Below, piece by piece: positions 1-9,644 of a DNA stretch of 43,048 bases (positions are counted from its first letter, which is position 1; each line of letters opens with the position of its first letter). The notes beneath the pieces were generated by a model that had not been told where the DNA came from, did no database searches, and was given only the letters and a program-made list of their open reading frames with translations. Source of the DNA: Brunnivagina elsteri CCALA 953 (GTDB lineage Bacteria > Cyanobacteriota > Cyanobacteriia > Cyanobacteriales > Nostocaceae); NCBI RefSeq assembly GCF_002289455.1, contig NZ_NTFS01000005.1, forward strand, positions 1 through 43,048. Direction: 5' to 3'. Position numbers and translations under genes: made by a program.

Positions 1-747
1 TATAAATTTATAGTTAAAATTACTAAAAGAACTAGCGAAATCACTTAGAATATAAAATTATAGAGACCAGCAAATACACAGTAAATATCTTTCAATAATC
101 GGCAATAAAGTGACGCATTTGACTAAAGTCGGTGGTATATTGCGTTGTAGTTGTTTTCTTTTAGAAAATAGGATGCAGGAGAACAAGAGCGATAAATCAA
201 CCGTTCACACTTTGCGATAAGCGGCAAAATCTGACTGGGGGATACATCCCACAGCAAAGTTTCGCGAACTTAATGCCTACGGCATATCGCAGGGACTTTA
301 GCATCCTGTAATGTTATTTTGATTACGAGTGATTTTCCTGCAAACAAAATTTTAATTGTTACCGGAAAACAACTACACGGACGTGATTCTAATCATTAAG
401 TGCAGACATTACGAACCCCAACTTAGAGTGTTCCAAGTAAAAAAGTGCCCAATTGTCATGCTGAATGGAGCGAAGCGCAATGAAGCATCTCTGTCTATTA
501 CATAGCGACTCAGGATCAACAGTTGGATCATTTATTTCTTGGATTACTCTTACTCTTTTTCGGATGGTTTAATCCTTTAGGTTTAGTCCTTTAAATCAGG
601 TATCTCGCTAGAAATACCTATAGCGAGGAAATACTTTAATATTAGAACTTTTCTCAACAGAACCTCTCTATTCTCCTGAGAAAGTTCTTGCCATCAACTT
701 CTCACACGACAGGGAATTTATCTAACCAAAACTTGCTTGATAAAACT
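1..747. other. Gene-free leader region of the first gene
   Basis: I see no credible coding sequence here on either strand. It holds a degenerate palindromic repeat at about 214-290, whose ends read GCGATAAGCGG and GGCATATCGC and which belongs to the family also found near 7478, 9420 and 15833. A stretch at about 455-500 resembles the dispersed 'gtcatgctga...gcatctc' type of cyanobacterial repeat. A short hairpin with arms CTCGCTA (604-610) and TAGCGAG (621-627) lies upstream of the first gene and may be part of its leader. Confidence 0.55.
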
Positions 748-2148
748 ATGGAAAACACAGCTTATCTTCATATGACTTCAGCCGACAACGACGTATCCAC
801 AAGCACTGAGACTGTTTCTGAGCGGGTTGGTTTAGCGTTCTGGAGTTGGAAGAAGTTGTCCTTATGCGCGGTGATGCATTTTTTACCCGTAGCTTTGTCA
901 CTATCTATTGTTAGCATTGCGGGACAAACTTTAGCAGCAAAACCAGGAACTGGAGGTGCTGAAGTAAGTAATATTCAACAATGCTTAAAACGCTTAGGTT
1001 ACTTCTCAGGACCAGTAACAGGCAACTACGGACCACGTACTCAAGATGCTGTTGCTAGATACCAAAGAGCAAATCGACTACCTGCAATTGGTTCTGTCGG
1101 TCCTCAAACACAAAGATTACTGCGATCGCAATGTAATGCAAGGGGTACAAATCGTCCTATAGCCCGTAATCCAGTTAACAATACAAGCGGTGTTCTCAAG
1201 CTTGGTAGTCGAGGTGTCGCTGTAAGCAATCTCCAGCGAAATTTACTACGCTTGGGTTATTTTAACGGTCCAGTTAATGGCACTTTTGGACCCCAAACCC
1301 AGCAAGCAGTAATTTTATTTCAACGTCGGAATGGGATTACAGCCGATGGAACCGTTGGTAGCAGAACCCAGAACACAATTGTAGCTCTAATCAATCCCAA
1401 TCCTGGGAATAACGGCTTTGGTGGAGATAGCTTACCAAATGCTTTAAATTTCGGTGACAGAGGTCCATTAGTACAACAGTTGCAACAAAATTTGCAGCGC
1501 TTAGGTTTCTTTAATACAACACCTAACGGAAATTTCGGACCTGCAACCCGCAATGCAGTAACTAGATTCCAAAGCCAAAATGGAATTATTCCCAATGGGA
1601 TTGCTGACTCGCAAACTTTAAATAGAATTACTCAAGCTCTCGCTTCCAATCCAAATAACCCCAATAATCCCAACAACCCTACAGATGGTTGTTCTGTTGC
1701 CCAAGGAGAACTTTGTGTGGGAGAACGTAGCCAGCGCGTAATTGTTCTACAACAGCGTTTGCAGCAATGGAGAGTATACGGAGGTAACGCAGATGGATTT
1801 TATGGACCATCCACCAGGGATGCAGTAGCGCAATTCCAGCGTGCATCGGGATTACCCATGACAGGTTTTGTCGATTTCCGTACTTGGCAAGCATTAGGCT
1901 TTTCCAACAACACGACTCCTCCCAATGTCCAAAAACCTACTGCTGAAAACCGTTATATAGTCGTTGTTCCCATCTCCGCTAACGACACCCTTAACCGTGT
2001 CCGTCAGTTACTTCCCCAGGCATTTTCAGCACAATCCCGCAGAGGTGATTACGTCAACGCAGGTGCATTTGTAGAACGTTCCGATGCCCAAAGACTCAGC
2101 GAACAACTGCGCGATCGCGGTTTCGATGCCAGAGTTGAGTATTTTTAA
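748..2148 (+). CDS. Exported protein with four peptidoglycan-binding modules and a SPOR-like C-terminus
   Basis: A 466-residue protein if it starts at the ATG at 748. The frame is open to a TTG at 688, but the ATG start fits the 'MEN.AYLH' N-terminus I recall for cyanobacterial relatives. A hydrophobic segment at about residues 37-63 should be a signal anchor. Four PG_binding_1 modules follow, at about 72-127, 147-213, 230-297 and 325-385, each carrying a variant of 'LQ..L..LG(Y/F)F.GP..G.FGP.T..AV..FQ'. An Asn-Pro-rich linker precedes module four. The last 65 residues resemble a SPOR-type fold, which in other proteins binds denuded glycan strands. The likely role is non-enzymatic attachment to periplasmic peptidoglycan, since no catalytic domain is visible. 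It stands alone, with no operon partner. Confidence 0.88.
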   Translation: MENTAYLHMTSADNDVSTSTETVSERVGLAFWSWKKLSLCAVMHFLPVALSLSIVSIAGQTLAAKPGTGGAEVSNIQQCLKRLGYFSGPVTGNYGPRTQDAVARYQRANRLPAIGSVGPQTQRLLRSQCNARGTNRPIARNPVNNTSGVLKLGSRGVAVSNLQRNLLRLGYFNGPVNGTFGPQTQQAVILFQRRNGITADGTVGSRTQNTIVALINPNPGNNGFGGDSLPNALNFGDRGPLVQQLQQNLQRLGFFNTTPNGNFGPATRNAVTRFQSQNGIIPNGIADSQTLNRITQALASNPNNPNNPNNPTDGCSVAQGELCVGERSQRVIVLQQRLQQWRVYGGNADGFYGPSTRDAVAQFQRASGLPMTGFVDFRTWQALGFSNNTTPPNVQKPTAENRYIVVVPISANDTLNRVRQLLPQAFSAQSRRGDYVNAGAFVERSDAQRLSEQLRDRGFDARVEYF

Positions 2149-2170
2149 TTAGATTCAGTAATATTACGTA

Positions 2171-2235
2171 GGTTGGGTTAGGCACATGCAAATATTTGAG
2201 AATAACGAATAATACATAATGTGCCGTAACCCAAC
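2171..2235. repeat. Imperfect inverted repeat downstream of the peptidoglycan-binding gene
   Basis: Arms GGTTGGGTTAGGCACAT (2171-2187) and its near reverse complement (2219-2235, one bulged G) enclose about 31 AT-rich bases. It resembles the 'taggttgggtt' palindromes common in cyanobacterial intergenic DNA. It lies 22 bases after the stop codon and could fold at the transcript end, but no T-run follows it, so I do not call it a terminator. Confidence 0.6.
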
Positions 2236-2280
2236 ATAAATATTTTTTGTTCTACTAATAAACCCAATTAGATTAAGCAA

Positions 2281-2405
2281 CTAAACAAAATTTGCTATTA
2301 ATTTATAGTGCTTTAATAATCGAGTCTCTTCTTCCGCAGATACAGCACCACTAAAAAGATATCCCTGCATCAGTTCGCAGTGCGATCGCTTGACTTTCAA
2401 GACAG
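2281..2405 (-). pseudogene. C-terminal fragment of an EAL-domain gene
   Basis: The minus strand reads about 41 codons ending in TAG. The peptide contains 'HCELMQGYLFSGAVSAEE', which matches the C-terminal end of EAL (cyclic-di-GMP phosphodiesterase) domains, where '(M)QGY(L/F)FS.P' is characteristic. No catalytic part (E.L, DDFG) lies upstream: the frame runs straight into the 3' end of the neighbouring Gfo/Idh gene. I read it as a remnant of a deleted gene. A HIP1 octamer falls inside it where family members would have a less basic sequence. Identification rests on this short motif only. Confidence 0.6.
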
Positions 2406-2408
2406 TCG

Positions 2409-3416
2409 CTACAAAACTACAACTGAGATTCCACCTTGATTTAAAGATTCACTCAAAGCTGTGAGAATTTGCACTAGCTCAGTACCTACCCTCCCTGATG
2501 AAATAACAGGAGAAGTATTTGCTTCCACACATTCAAGAAAGCACTGAAAAACTTTCTTCAAGGGTTCAGCTTTTTCTAATTCCAATACTTGCTGACTTTG
2601 ATTAATGGGAATATAGCTATTTCCCTGTACCTCAAATTCTCCTTTCAATAGGGTCAATGGAGCATTAACCAACATTTCATCAAAAATCAAGCTTCCCTGG
2701 CTCCCAACTACACCCAGCCGTCGCTGCTTATCATTATTTAACCAGCACAAATGAATATATGCTTCAAATCCACTGGGATAAGTAAGTGTAGCCCAAACTA
2801 AATCGGATACCCCTTGCAACCAAGTTTTACCCGTCGCCTGCACTTTCACTGGAGATTCCCCAATCCATGTATTAAAAATTGCAATATCGTGAATTGCTAA
2901 ATCCCAAAGTGCATCAACATCTTGACGAACTGGTCCTAGGTGAGTACGAGTCGCATATCCGTAGCGTAAATTACCTAACTCCCCCGACTCGATAATGATT
3001 TTACCCCTTTCCACTACGGGATGAAACAAATAAGTGTGATCCACCATGAGGATACGCTGTTGCTGTTCTGCTAAATCGCATAATTCTCGGCATTTCCTAG
3101 GATCAATAGTCAGAGGTTTTTCAGCAAGAACATGCAATCCCCAGTGCAATGCATCAGCAATCAATGAGTAATGGGTTGCTGCGGGAGTTGCAATTATGAC
3201 TCCATCAAGTTCAGGCAAATTTTGTAATGCTTGCCATTCAGTTGTTAGCAAAACATCATCGCTTAGTTTATATTGCCTTTTGACAACTTCCAAGCGTTCT
3301 CGATTAGGTTCTACTACTGCGGCTAAATTTACCTGCGAATGTTCTGATACAACCCTTAACCAGTGGACTCCCCAACGTCCAACTCCAATTACGGCTATAT
3401 TAATTTTTTTGGTCAT
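2409..3416 (-). CDS. Gfo/Idh/MocA-family NAD(P)-dependent oxidoreductase
   Basis: A full-length 335-residue protein. The N-terminal Rossmann fold shows the dinucleotide motif GVGRWG at residues 11-16, and the family EKP motif, whose lysine sits at the active site, is at 99-101. The 'DLAIHDIAIF' segment (171-180) carries the conserved acid/histidine region of the C-terminal alpha/beta domain. These enzymes oxidise or reduce sugars, inositols or related polyols; the substrate cannot be told from sequence. It is alone on its strand: rnc lies 111 bases upstream across a tandem-repeat spacer, and the EAL remnant abuts its 3' end. Confidence 0.9.
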   Translation of the reverse strand: MTKKINIAVIGVGRWGVHWLRVVSEHSQVNLAAVVEPNRERLEVVKRQYKLSDDVLLTTEWQALQNLPELDGVIIATPAATHYSLIADALHWGLHVLAEKPLTIDPRKCRELCDLAEQQQRILMVDHTYLFHPVVERGKIIIESGELGNLRYGYATRTHLGPVRQDVDALWDLAIHDIAIFNTWIGESPVKVQATGKTWLQGVSDLVWATLTYPSGFEAYIHLCWLNNDKQRRLGVVGSQGSLIFDEMLVNAPLTLLKGEFEVQGNSYIPINQSQQVLELEKAEPLKKVFQCFLECVEANTSPVISSGRVGTELVQILTALSESLNQGGISVVVL

Positions 3417-3417
3417 T

Positions 3418-3467
3418 AGTTAGTAGTTAATAGTTAATAATTAGTAGTTATTAGTTATTAGTTATAC
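3418..3467. repeat. STRR-type tandem repeat (tagttaatagttat variants)
   Basis: About seven degenerate heptamers of the type 'ttagtag/ttatta' fill the spacer between the Gfo/Idh gene start and rnc. This is the usual form of short tandemly repeated repetitive DNA in filamentous cyanobacteria. No gene lies in the spacer. Confidence 0.75.
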
Positions 3468-3527
3468 CCAATACCCATTAACAACCTTATTGATTATTAA
3501 CTAACATATTCTAAATTTGGCTCAGTA

Positions 3528-4241
3528 TTATTGCTGAGGCGGCAACCCTAAAAATGCAACTTTTGCTGCGGCTTGTTCGGCAGTTTTGATTGAGCGTCCT
3601 TTGCCTTGACCGAGTTTTTTGCCGTGCAACCAGACTTCTGCATTAAAACGGTCTTCGTTGTGTTGCGCTTGCTGAATTTCGATAACTCGGTATTCTGGTA
3701 ATACTTTATACTGTCCCTGCGTCCATTCTTGAAGTGCGGCTTTATAGTTAAGTCGGGCTGGATCGAGGCGAATTTCGGCTGCAAGTTCGTTGAAATGGGG
3801 GTCAAGCCAAGGACGAATGAGGTCAAGATTGTTGGTACTGAGATAAAGGGCACCAAGTACCGCTTCAAATGAATCTGCGAATCGTGATTCTTGACCAACT
3901 TGATCGGTGGTTGCACTACCAGCGACAAGTAAATATAGTTCTAAACCATAGGAACGGGCGAGTTGTGCGAGAATGCGATCGCTCACTAAAACCGAACGAA
4001 TCGCCGCAAAATCACCCACTGAACATTCATAATAATTATCCCACAACACAACAGCAGCAACCAAGCGCACAACTGCATCACCAACAAACTCCAGTTGCTC
4101 GTAATTTGCCGATTCTGATACTGTTGGATGGGTCAACGCCATATCCAGCAAATCCCACTTAATGGGTGCTTCTAATGGGAGACCAAATTTTTTGACCAAA
4201 TTTTCAAGCTGACGCTGACGGCGTGGGTACGCAAGAGACAT
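3528..4241 (-). CDS. rnc: Ribonuclease III
   Basis: The 237 residues have the complete bacterial layout: an N-terminal endonuclease domain and a C-terminal double-stranded RNA-binding domain (about 164-234, ending in the basic 'GKGRS.K.AEQ.AA' helix). The signature NYEQLEFVGDAV is at 46-57. The metal ligands by family comparison are E48, E51 and D55, with D123 and E126 in 'ADSFEAVLGALY'. The enzyme cuts double-stranded RNA in rRNA and mRNA processing. Filamentous cyanobacteria often carry more than one RNase III gene, so this may be one of several. Its start lies 382 bases downstream of the rnpB 3' end on the same strand; joint transcription is possible but unproven. Confidence 0.95.
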   Translation of the reverse strand: MSLAYPRRQRQLENLVKKFGLPLEAPIKWDLLDMALTHPTVSESANYEQLEFVGDAVVRLVAAVVLWDNYYECSVGDFAAIRSVLVSDRILAQLARSYGLELYLLVAGSATTDQVGQESRFADSFEAVLGALYLSTNNLDLIRPWLDPHFNELAAEIRLDPARLNYKAALQEWTQGQYKVLPEYRVIEIQQAQHNEDRFNAEVWLHGKKLGQGKGRSIKTAEQAAAKVAFLGLPPQQ

Positions 4242-4250
4242 TATTATTTA

Positions 4251-4306
4251 TTGGGAATTGGGCATTGAGAATTGAGAATTGGGAATTGGGAATTGGGAAT
4301 TGGGCA
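4251..4306. repeat. STRR of 'ggaattg' heptamers
   Basis: Roughly eight copies of a 7-base unit close to GGAATTG run directly upstream of the rnc start codon. The surrounding gap (4242-4623) contains no gene. Confidence 0.85.
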
Positions 4307-4484
4307 TGAGTGTTTTAATTAATTAGTCAAAACAAGTCAAAACAAAGGATAAATAACCCAATCACTTTCTAAAGGACTTCCAGAAAATAAAATACCCCGA
4401 TTATATAATTATCAATCGTATCATTCGTAGGGGCTGGGTGAGTCCACTTGGCGGTGTCGGCTTCCGTCCCCGAAGTTTGCTCAA

Positions 4485-4560
4485 CGCGGGGAACCCGCGC
4501 ACGCAACTTCTCTTCGCCAAAGTGGCGTTGGCGAAGCCTGCGCTTTGCGCTTACCCGAAG
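4485..4560. repeat. Palindromic intergenic repeat between rnpB and rnc
   Basis: This contains a stem of TTCGCCAA (4513-4520) and TTGGCGAA (4528-4535), followed by a GC-rich 'GCCTGCGCTTTGCGCTTACC' stretch typical of dispersed cyanobacterial palindromes. It lies about 65 bases past the 3' end of rnpB and could fold in a read-through transcript. Confidence 0.6.
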
Positions 4561-4623
4561 GGTATCCCCCTTATATATTGGGACAATTTATTTGTTGGTG
4601 TTCCCTAGCCAATAAAAAATATA

Positions 4624-5087
4624 AGGAGAGAGTCGGACATAAGCCGGGTTCTGTTATTGCCTGTAAAACGTTACAAGTAACACTTTACAAAACAATGGCG
4701 GTTATCTATCTGGGATGCCTGTTACCAGAACACCTCTAGCGGCTCAATTTGCGGAACTGGTAAAAGACCAACCATAGTTCCATTACCTTGCTTCCAACCG
4801 GGGTTTACCGAGCCAGCACCTCTCGATGCTGCTGGTGCGCTCTTACCGCACCTTTGCACCCTTACCAAACTACGTTATAAGTTATGAATTATTAGTTATG
4901 AGTTATTAATTCCTAACATTTAACTCCTAACTCCTAACTTTACTTTGGCGGTATCTTTCTGTGGCACTATCCTCGCGATCGCTCACACTGGACGTTATCC
5001 AGCAGGTTTGGTCTTTCAGAAGCCCGGACTTTCCTCAAACTTGTCATTTACGACTTATCTGCAACCACCTACACCTACTCTCTCCCA
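4624..5087 (-). ncRNA. rnpB: RNase P RNA (catalytic subunit)
   Basis: The minus strand shows the universal bacterial RNase P core in order: 'GAGGAAAGTCCGGGC' near the 5' end (P4 strand one), 'GGTGCGGTAAGAGCGCACC' (P10/P11 region), 'CGGTAAACCCCGG', and the 3' 'ACAGAACCCGGCTTATG' (P4 strand two) followed by 'TCCGACTCTC'. The RNA cleaves 5' leaders from tRNA precursors. The ends are estimated from the pairing GGGAGAGAG/CTCTCTCC, so each may be off by a few bases. The region expected to form P12 is replaced by about 63 bases of STRR DNA (4876-4938), an arrangement known for rnpB of heterocystous cyanobacteria. A -10-like TAAACT lies just upstream. A short open frame on the opposite strand is a shadow. 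Confidence 0.95.
4876..4938. repeat. STRR inside rnpB (P12 position)
   Basis: On the rnpB strand this reads as heptamers 'gttagga'/'aactaat' in two blocks, placed between the 'AGATACCGCC' and 'GGTAAGGGTG' landmarks where other bacteria have the P12 helix. P12 is variable and peripheral, so the RNA should tolerate it. Confidence 0.85.
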
Positions 5088-5132
5088 CTATCTAGTTTAA
5101 TCTTTAGATGGCATTTAGACTCCAACTTTTAA

Positions 5133-5840
5133 TTATCTTCTTTTGTTCCAAGGCAAAGCGTAGGTCCAAGGTAGTTTTTTGATAGTGAAGGGACAATTAA
5201 CAATACACATAGGTGGTTTATTTACACCAGGGCTAAGTCCAACACGTACTTCTGACAATCTCAGTACAAGTTGCAACGAAAATTCTAAGGTTACTTCTTC
5301 ATTCATGAATTTTTTGTATAAAATTCGATTAGCTTTGACGGGATTTTTTTCTAAGCCTTTGATATCAACAATTGGCTTTTTAGTGTTATAAACTCCGCTT
5401 TCTTTGTCACGCTCAAATGTATTTTCGGAAGTAATTGTTGTCGTAAGTGTTTTTTCTGGTGCTACCAAACCGGGGCTTTGGGGCACAGCTAAGTCACGGG
5501 TGATATCAGGAGATTTCCGAATCACTCGCATCGATTGCTTATTATGTTTAATTACTATGGAACTATTATCCCAATCAACATAAACTGCAAGATTTTTAGA
5601 CTTATTCTCTACAAACATTAATACTTCTTTTAAGTCTTCTAATCCGTGTGTGGGAGCTAGCTTAAAGTTAATTCCTACATCATCAAATATATTCTGCTCT
5701 TTGAGTTGCTCATCAACTGATGCCTTATTGTAGGAAAAATTGATTTTGTCATCGATGGACTCAATCATGCGATTGATTGTATAAGATATACCGATGATAT
5801 AGAAGGTTAAAATTAGTAAGTTATTGTCACCTGCTCGCAT
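5133..5840 (-). CDS. Unrecognised membrane-anchored protein
   Basis: The 235 residues match no family I recognise. The N-terminus has a hydrophobic stretch (about residues 6-22) that could be a signal anchor. The rest is charged and soluble-looking, with a Thr/Ser-rich linker near the middle and a motif-poor C-terminal half that ends in an unusual Trp/Pro/Lys/Arg tail. The tail is encoded by DNA carrying a short 'ccaagg' direct repeat. The ATG at 5840 is the only in-frame start before the hydrophobic segment. It lies 46 bases upstream of rnpB on the same strand. Length and codon use look real. Function unknown. Confidence 0.7.
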   Translation of the reverse strand: MRAGDNNLLILTFYIIGISYTINRMIESIDDKINFSYNKASVDEQLKEQNIFDDVGINFKLAPTHGLEDLKEVLMFVENKSKNLAVYVDWDNSSIVIKHNKQSMRVIRKSPDITRDLAVPQSPGLVAPEKTLTTTITSENTFERDKESGVYNTKKPIVDIKGLEKNPVKANRILYKKFMNEEVTLEFSLQLVLRLSEVRVGLSPGVNKPPMCIVNCPFTIKKLPWTYALPWNKRR

Positions 5841-5935
5841 ATTTTTAAGTTTTTAACTCCTCACGAATAATTTATTTTGTAAGTTATTATAGGTAATCGA
5901 TAATTGGTGATATTTAACAATTAACAATGAACAAC

Positions 5936-7090
5936 TTACTTCATCTTTTTAATTGAAGAAGGATTTTCTAACCAACCGTATCGCCAAAAAATGAACAGCA
6001 AAGTTAGAGCTATGGTTCCCATCACTGCCAAGCACAGGGGATACCCCCAATACCAATTCAACTCTGGCATATTATGCGGTGATTTCTCCGTATTAAAGTT
6101 CATTCCATAAACACCTGCAATAAAAGTTAGAGGAATAAAAATGGCAGAAATAACTGTGAGCAGTTTCATAATTTCGTTCATTTTATTGCTTACTGCTGAC
6201 ATGTAAACATCCATTAAACCAGCTCCTAGTTCTCGGTAAGTTTCAACCATATCCATCACTTGCACGGTGTGGTCATAACAATCCCGCAAATGAAACCGAA
6301 CCTCCTCACTAATTAAATCGCTACTATCTCTAATCAATGAATTTATAGCATCGCGCTGGGGCCAAATTGCACGTCTTAACTGCAATAATTCACGTCGAAC
6401 TTGATATATATTCCTGAGAGTTTCGCGAGTCGGCTTCGCAATTACTTCTTCTTCTAATTCCTCTATCCGCTCGCCATATTTTTCCAAAACAGGAAAAAAA
6501 CCATCAATGACTGCATCTAAAAGTGCATAAGCCAAATAATCAGCACCGCGTTTACGAATTACTCCTTTACTGTTTTTAATTCGATGACGTACAGGTTCAA
6601 AACAATCATATTCAGGTTCTTCTTGAACTGTCAGTAAGTAATGTTCTCCTAGTACAAAACTCACTTGCTCACTATAAAAACCGCAAGTGAAATCTTTAGG
6701 TACAACCATACGGGCAATGATTACTAGCTGTTCCTCATATTCTTCTATTTTGGGACGTTCTGACATGTTAACTATATCTTCTAGAACTAAATGATGTAGC
6801 TTAAATACATTACCTAAAGTCTGTAAAGTCTCTAGGCTACCTAAACCTTGAACATCAACCCAAGAAACTGAATGTGTATCCAAAAAATCCTCACATTCAT
6901 CGGCAGAAATATTACTTTTATCGACATAATCTAATTCGTTATAATCTATTAAACGGATTTGCGGAAGTGGCGAATTAGCTCGAACATTGATTGTCCCTGG
7001 TAGTTCACCAGGTTGATGATAAAATTCGTTATCATCTGTTTTCTCTACAGTTAGAAAATGTGTTTGAGGACGGCGATGTTTTCTTTTCAT
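5936..7090 (-). CDS. corA: CorA-type magnesium/cobalt transporter
   Basis: The 384 residues follow the CorA plan: a long cytoplasmic acidic N-terminal domain, a coiled stalk helix, and two C-terminal membrane helices (about 308-328 and 349-371). The signature GMN at 329-331 follows helix one and forms the outer selectivity loop of the pentameric channel. The loop 'NTEKSPHNMPELNWYWGYP' is slightly shorter in acidic residues than E. coli CorA, as in the widespread CorA-II branch. It should import Mg2+, possibly Co2+ or Ni2+. It is monocistronic and oriented towards the unrecognised membrane protein, 95 bases away. No M-box-like leader is evident in the 487-base upstream gap. Confidence 0.93.
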   Translation of the reverse strand: MKRKHRRPQTHFLTVEKTDDNEFYHQPGELPGTINVRANSPLPQIRLIDYNELDYVDKSNISADECEDFLDTHSVSWVDVQGLGSLETLQTLGNVFKLHHLVLEDIVNMSERPKIEEYEEQLVIIARMVVPKDFTCGFYSEQVSFVLGEHYLLTVQEEPEYDCFEPVRHRIKNSKGVIRKRGADYLAYALLDAVIDGFFPVLEKYGERIEELEEEVIAKPTRETLRNIYQVRRELLQLRRAIWPQRDAINSLIRDSSDLISEEVRFHLRDCYDHTVQVMDMVETYRELGAGLMDVYMSAVSNKMNEIMKLLTVISAIFIPLTFIAGVYGMNFNTEKSPHNMPELNWYWGYPLCLAVMGTIALTLLFIFWRYGWLENPSSIKKMK

Positions 7091-7416
7091 GCAATTTACA
7101 TAATATGTTCATTTGTGATTTATATTAAATATTTTGCCCAATTTTAAATTTTAGACAGAGAATTTGGCAATTTAATTATAGGATTGAATTAATTAAAATA
7201 CTCAATCTGTAATCTGGCAGACTTAGTTAAAAATACAGCCATATTATATTACCAGCCTTGTACTGATTTGGGATTTACAATTTTAGGTTTACAAATTAAG
7301 ATTTATAGCACTAAATTATAAAACTAGCACCACCTTCCCTATTTGTATCAGTGTTGCCAGTAAAGTCAATATTTACGAAATATTTGCGGAAAATCAGCAG
7401 TATTATCAAAAATTAG
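7091..7416. other. AT-rich gap between corA and groL
   Basis: No gene is visible on either strand. The left part should carry the corA promoter. Several direct 'atttaca' words occur, but I see no regulatory site I can name. Confidence 0.5.
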
Positions 7417-7454
7417 ATAAAAAAGCAGTTTGTCGTACTTGAACAAACTGCTTT
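7417..7454 (-). terminator. Rho-independent terminator, probably of groL
   Basis: On the minus strand, AAGCAGTTTGT pairs with ACAAACTGCTT across a 9-base loop (stem arms at about 7443-7454 and 7422-7433). The stem runs into six T residues. It lies 124 bases past the groL stop codon, beyond a palindromic repeat. Confidence 0.75.
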
Positions 7455-7477
7455 ATAAAAATTTACAAATAACTAAA

Positions 7478-7516
7478 CGCGATATGCCAGAGGCATTAAG
7501 CTCCGCTTATCGCATG
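7478..7516. repeat. Palindromic repeat GCGATATGCC...GCTTATCGC
   Basis: A hairpin-forming repeat whose minus strand reads GCGATAAGCGGAGCTTAATG then GCATATCGC. A partial second copy of its centre (GGAAGCATTAAGCTCC) follows at about 7531-7546. Relatives sit at 214-290, 9420-9457 and 15833-15871. Confidence 0.75.
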
Positions 7517-7577
7517 TTTTTGCCATGTACCGGAAGCATTAAGCTCCCTCACTAAGGGCTATGTGTTCAGCTTGATA

Positions 7578-9340
<1,763 letters not shown>

Positions 9341-9419
9341 TTCGTAAATACCGTCAAATTAATTTTGGATTGTGGATTTTATAGTTAGCTTATCTGTCTG
9401 ATGTTCTAGAAGAACCGCT

Positions 9420-9457
9420 ACGCGATAAGCGGAGCTTAATGCGGTCAGCTTATCGCA
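9420..9457. repeat. Palindromic repeat GCGATAAGC...GCTTATCGC
   Basis: Arms CGATAAGC and GCTTATCG enclose 'ggagcttaatgcggtca'. It is the same family as the copy at 7478-7516, so groL is flanked on both sides. The remainder of the gap (9341-9644) contains a short 'tcggca' tandem triplication at about 9513-9530 and no gene. Confidence 0.75.
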
Positions 9458-9644
9458 TCTTTGTGGATTAACCCTGAAGAAGGTTTAAAACCTTTGAATA
9501 ATTTGGTATTTTGTCGGCATCGGCATCGGCTTCTGCCAGCTTATTGTTTAGCCTAAAATTCGCTCAGATACAGATAAATTGAAAAAAAATGATTAATATA
9601 CATTTGAAGCTCGCGGAAAACCACAGTAGTTATTGAGTCGGGAG

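Noticed and set aside
3418-3467. CRISPR array
   Set aside because: The tandem heptamers here and elsewhere are contiguous STRRs with no unique spacers, and no cas genes occur in the window.
4545-4739. Open frame of 64 codons opposite rnpB
   Set aside because: It lies across the 3' part of rnpB and a palindromic repeat on the other strand; no protein-like pattern.
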